A stretch of 7,792 bases of DNA from CAZITB01 sp964542055. Lineage in GTDB: Bacteria; Planctomycetota; Phycisphaerae; Sedimentisphaerales; CAMDDF01. Below are positions 5,599 to 7,792 of this stretch, one piece after another. Position 1 is the first letter of the stretch, and every line of letters begins with the position of its first letter. The stretch lies in NCBI GenBank assembly GCA_964542055.1, contig CAZITB010000118.1, positions 1 through 7,792 on the forward strand, read 5' to 3'. The notes under the pieces are model-generated. The model had not been told where the DNA came from, ran no database searches, and saw nothing but the letters and a program-made list of their open reading frames with translations. The translations under genes were made by a program, and so were the position numbers.

Positions 5599-6040
5599 AA
5601 CTCGTCAATTTTAATGTTTTTTGATTATCTGTATCATTTTGAGACCAGGATGTTTGAATGTTGAGCTGGCGAATAGAATCTTCGATATCTTTATAGGACA
5701 TAGTAAGATGATAGACGGTCTGTTCTTTAGAAATGTCGTACTTGCCTAAAAGATTGTAACCATCAGGTTGATTCTGGCTGGATCCTGATGAAATATTCAT
5801 TTGTGGGTACAAATCAGTTACCGGATCGAAACTTTCGTCACCGTTTACTCCCTGCCATGCGTGAAGCAGCGCAACTGTCATCTCTACAGCATCGAGATGA
5901 TTTCTGGATTTCACTATATCTAATGTTGCATAATAACGATAAAACAGGGTTCCTGTTACTATCACCATCAATACTGCCGTAGCCGCTATAGTATCAACAA
6001 GACTAATGCCTCTTCGAAATTTATATTTTTGCTTTTTCAT
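5588..6040 (-). CDS. PilV/GspI-like minor prepilin with Asp in place of Glu5
   Basis: A 150-residue protein starting with a basic leader (MKKQKYKFRRG) followed by ISLVDTIAATAVLMVIVTGTLFY. The cut would fall after Gly11, giving Ile at +1 and Asp (Asp16) at +5 where almost all pilins have Glu. Size, position ahead of a PilW/GspJ-like gene, and the helix ending with KSRNHLDAVEM fit the PilV/GspI group, but no specific domain is visible in the C-terminal part. It is the first of three overlapping or nearly abutting pseudopilin genes. 84 nt separate it from the coiled-coil gene upstream; I see no convincing promoter or terminator in that gap, so it may be co-transcribed with that gene or have a weak promoter of its own. 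No Shine-Dalgarno sequence precedes the ATG. Confidence 0.75.
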   Translation of the reverse strand: MKKQKYKFRRGISLVDTIAATAVLMVIVTGTLFYRYYATLDIVKSRNHLDAVEMTVALLHAWQGVNGDESFDPVTDLYPQMNISSGSSQNQPDGYNLLGKYDISKEQTVYHLTMSYKDIEDSIRQLNIQTSWSQNDTDNQKTLKLTSYAN

Positions 6041-6124
6041 ATAAGCGCAATTTACTCAATAAAGTATCATTAAAAGTAAATCGGCATGAAAATGTGGCTA
6101 GTTAACTTGAAAATGGAAAAAATT

Positions 6125-6814
6125 TTAGAGCTTTGAAACCAGGAAAACAGAAATGGCGATCATGGCTAAAACGCTAAGCAGACAAATGGAAATCGAAATC
6201 GCAAAAAGCCAGATAAAGCGTTTATTCTGCTTTTGGATGATGTATTTCATGTACCGGTCGCTGACTGAAACCGATTTACTTACTTTAGCAAGCGTATCGG
6301 TCTGGTTGCGGTTGGTGGTATCGAGATTTTCCAATGATTCGTTGAATTTGCTGAAAGAATCCGACATGCGCAGGTCAATTTCGGCAGAGGCATCCAGCTG
6401 GCCTGCTATTTTTTGGAGGGCATCGGTCTGTTTGCCGGTTTCGAGGGGAATGCTCTCAACGGCTCGGATGAACTCAAGTTCCTTATTTTTATTTCGTTCC
6501 ATCTGTTCGAGCAAGGCTTTGACAGTGGAAGATTGGTTTTTTACGGCTTCGGGGAGGGTGTTGATCATGTCGGGAAGATGCTCTATTCTCTCCATGAGCT
6601 GCTGGTTCTGGTCAGACTGTTTTTGCAGATTTGTGTTTATCTCTTTTAGCTGACCAGTCAAATCCGAAAGTCCGTTTTGGATTAGCTCCACTGAGCGAGC
6701 CTGGGGGTTTTGAGCCTTGACGAGGACCGAGTCGGAAGAACTCCCCTGTTTATTTGATTTCTTTTTTAACTTGAAAACATTAGTAAATTTTGCCAAAAAT
6801 CCTTTTAAAGACAT
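6125..6814 (-). CDS. Coiled-coil protein with C-terminal membrane anchor, function unknown
   Basis: A 229-residue protein from the ATG at 6814. The frame stays open upstream to an ATG at 6898, but that stretch contains a good promoter (-35 at 6874-6869, -10 at 6851-6846), and a clear GGAG (6824-6821) lies six bases before the 6814 ATG, so the inner start is preferred. Residues 1-40 are basic with a short hydrophobic patch (MSLKGFLAKF). Residues about 40-198 are polar, Gln/Glu/Lys/Asn-rich and almost free of Pro and aromatic residues, as in long coiled coils (for example SVELIQNGLSDLTGQLKEIN). One membrane helix, about residues 200-226, ends two to three residues from the C-terminus (VSKL), so the protein is probably tail-anchored with the coiled coil in the cytoplasm. 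I recognise no family. It is transcribed toward the minor-pseudopilin genes and away from the divergent hydrolase gene. A role in organising an envelope machine would suit the context but is unproven. Confidence 0.8.
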   Translation of the reverse strand: MSLKGFLAKFTNVFKLKKKSNKQGSSSDSVLVKAQNPQARSVELIQNGLSDLTGQLKEINTNLQKQSDQNQQLMERIEHLPDMINTLPEAVKNQSSTVKALLEQMERNKNKELEFIRAVESIPLETGKQTDALQKIAGQLDASAEIDLRMSDSFSKFNESLENLDTTNRNQTDTLAKVSKSVSVSDRYMKYIIQKQNKRFIWLFAISISICLLSVLAMIAISVFLVSKL

Positions 6815-6845
6815 AAAACACTCCGATAAAAAGTCGTATAATTGC

Positions 6846-6874
6846 ATTAAAATGCCAATAGGGTTCAAATTCAA
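6846..6874 (-). promoter_or_regulatory. Promoter for the coiled-coil gene
   Basis: On the minus strand TTGAAT (6874-6869) and TTTAAT (6851-6846) are separated by exactly 17 bases, with four and five of six matches to the sigma70 consensus. Transcription would start near 6839, giving a leader of about 25 nt containing the GGAG ribosome binding site at 6824-6821. This supports the start codon at 6814. Confidence 0.55.
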
Positions 6875-6882
6875 GTTTTTTC

Positions 6883-6891
6883 TGATATACT
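6883..6891 (+). promoter_or_regulatory. Candidate extended -10 promoter for the FAH-family gene
   Basis: TGATATACT at 6883-6891 is an extended -10 element (TG, one base, then TATACT with five of six matches). No good -35 box is present at the right distance (GTTCAA at 6863-6868), as is often so with extended -10 promoters. Start of transcription near 6898 would leave a leader of about 30 nt. It overlaps the divergent promoter region of the coiled-coil gene, so the two genes share a compact intergenic control region. Confidence 0.4.
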
Positions 6892-6928
6892 CAAGCAAAG
6901 ATTATTAATTTCTTTTGAAAGGCAGGGA

Positions 6929-7792
6929 ATGAAACTTTGCAGGTATGTACATAAAGGTAAAGAGAGTTTCGGTTTGATTTCAGGCGATGCGGTGATTGAC
7001 ATACCCTCAAACTGGGATGGACAAGATTGTCCCCGAAGCGTTAAACACTTGTTGAAACTTGGGTTAGAGACATTAGAGGGATTGTCTCAAAAGCGTCCTG
7101 AAATAAAGGTTGAGGATGTCAAATTTTTGCCTCCGCTTGGAAAACCGGATAAGATTCTGGCTTTGGCAGGTAATTACTCGGAACATATTAAAGAATGCGG
7201 GTTGTCGCTTGGCCTTTCGGATAAACCAAAAGGCGGCACCGTGCCGAGGCCTTTTATTATGCCGCCTACCGTTCTGGCAGGCGATGGGGATGTGGTAGCG
7301 TGGCCGGCTTACAGCATGCAAATTGACCATGAAGTGGAGCTGGTAATAGTGATAGGGAAAACAGCAAAATATGTAAGTCCAGAAAATGCAATGGATTATA
7401 TCGCTGGATTTACGATAGCAAACGATATTTCGGCAAGGAGTGTTACATTCAAGGACGGACGGGCAGAACGGCCTTGGGATAATTTTTATGATTGGCTTAA
7501 CGGCAAATGGGCAGATGGTTTTTTGCCTTTGGGGCCAAGTATCGTTACAAAGGATGAAATCGGCGACCACGGGAACCTTGATATTCAATTAAAAGTCAAT
7601 GGTAAGCTAAAACAAGATGCAAATACTCGACAGATGATATACCCGGCCAATGAGATTGTCAGCTTTTTAAGTAATTTGATGACTCTTGAACCGGGCGATA
7701 TTATTTGTACTGGTACATCGGCGGGAGTTGGGCATGCAACCGGTAATTACCTCGATGAAGGTGATGAAATTGAATGCTACATCGAGAAAATT
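6929..7792 (+). CDS. Fumarylacetoacetate hydrolase (FAH) family enzyme, 3' end cut by window edge
   Basis: An open frame of 288 codons starts at the ATG at 6929, preceded by GAAAGG (6917-6922) six bases upstream, and is still open at the window end. The fold is clear: a small N-terminal domain (1-65), then the FAH catalytic domain. The metal-binding Glu135 and Glu137 (IDHEVELVIVIGK) and Asp166 (ANDISAR) have the family spacing; His86 and Glu89 (NYSEHIKE) match the lid His-Glu pair of acylpyruvase-type members; GKWADGFLPLGP keeps the active-site Lys193; TGTSAGVG (261-268) is the usual C-terminal loop. The Lys normally found in the F-x-K-P segment is replaced by Met111 (FIMPP). Members act on C-C bonds of diketo or oxo acids (acylpyruvate hydrolysis, oxaloacetate decarboxylation, sugar-acid or aromatic catabolism) in the cytoplasm. 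Substrate cannot be set from sequence. It is divergent from the coiled-coil gene and is the only plus-strand gene here. Only a few C-terminal residues appear to be missing. Confidence 0.92.
   Translation, partial: MKLCRYVHKGKESFGLISGDAVIDIPSNWDGQDCPRSVKHLLKLGLETLEGLSQKRPEIKVEDVKFLPPLGKPDKILALAGNYSEHIKECGLSLGLSDKPKGGTVPRPFIMPPTVLAGDGDVVAWPAYSMQIDHEVELVIVIGKTAKYVSPENAMDYIAGFTIANDISARSVTFKDGRAERPWDNFYDWLNGKWADGFLPLGPSIVTKDEIGDHGNLDIQLKVNGKLKQDANTRQMIYPANEIVSFLSNLMTLEPGDIICTGTSAGVGHATGNYLDEGDEIECYIEKI

Noticed and set aside
6153..6653. Plus-strand open frame of 166 codons opposite the coiled-coil gene
   Set aside because: It is antisense to a gene with clear start signals and coherent coiled-coil plus membrane-helix architecture; its own translation has no recognisable features.
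7073..7588. Minus-strand open frame of 171 codons
   Set aside because: It is antisense to the FAH-family gene, whose catalytic motifs are unmistakable on the plus strand.

Overview
The window looks like a chromosomal segment of a planctomycete, most likely of the Phycisphaerae/Sedimentisphaerales kind. The reason is the mix of products: a pseudopilin with the H-X9-DG signature typical of planctomycetes, a PEP-CTERM (exosortase-sorted) protein, a C-terminal dockerin on a secreted protein, and a minor-pseudopilin set ending in a beta-helical PilX-like protein. Base composition is moderately AT-rich. This assignment is inferred from gene content; no rRNA or other marker gene is present.

Layout (everything is on the minus strand except the last gene). 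1-119: start of a ComF-type protein that runs off the left edge. 159-3243: three-gene cluster read right to left: PEP-CTERM beta-propeller-like protein (2263-3243), a possible lipoprotein with a C-terminal dockerin (988-2220), and an H-X9-DG pseudopilin (159-995) that overlaps the dockerin gene by 8 nt. 3244-3879: no protein gene, but a complete regulatory leader for that cluster: a near-consensus sigma70-type promoter (TTGACA-17-TAATAT), a cobalamin (B12) riboswitch, and a strong intrinsic terminator, followed by about 190 nt of further leader with a GC-rich hairpin. 3880-6040: three tightly packed minor-pseudopilin-like genes (PilV/GspI-like, PilW/GspJ-like, PilX-like with a beta-helix). 6125-6814: a coiled-coil protein with a C-terminal membrane anchor, its start moved inward on promoter and ribosome-binding-site evidence. 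6929-7792: plus-strand fumarylacetoacetate-hydrolase-family enzyme, divergent from the previous gene and cut by the right edge.

The main result is that a B12 riboswitch sits upstream of surface-protein genes and not of a recognisable B12 biosynthesis enzyme or TonB receptor. The first protein has propeller-like repeats and the second has a putative lipobox. The best hypothesis is a planctomycete corrinoid capture system, analogous in concept to the beta-propeller BtuG and its companion surface lipoproteins in Bacteroides, but displayed through exosortase, dockerin and pseudopilin routes. The riboswitch, promoter and terminator are read directly from the sequence; the corrinoid-binding role of the proteins is inference.
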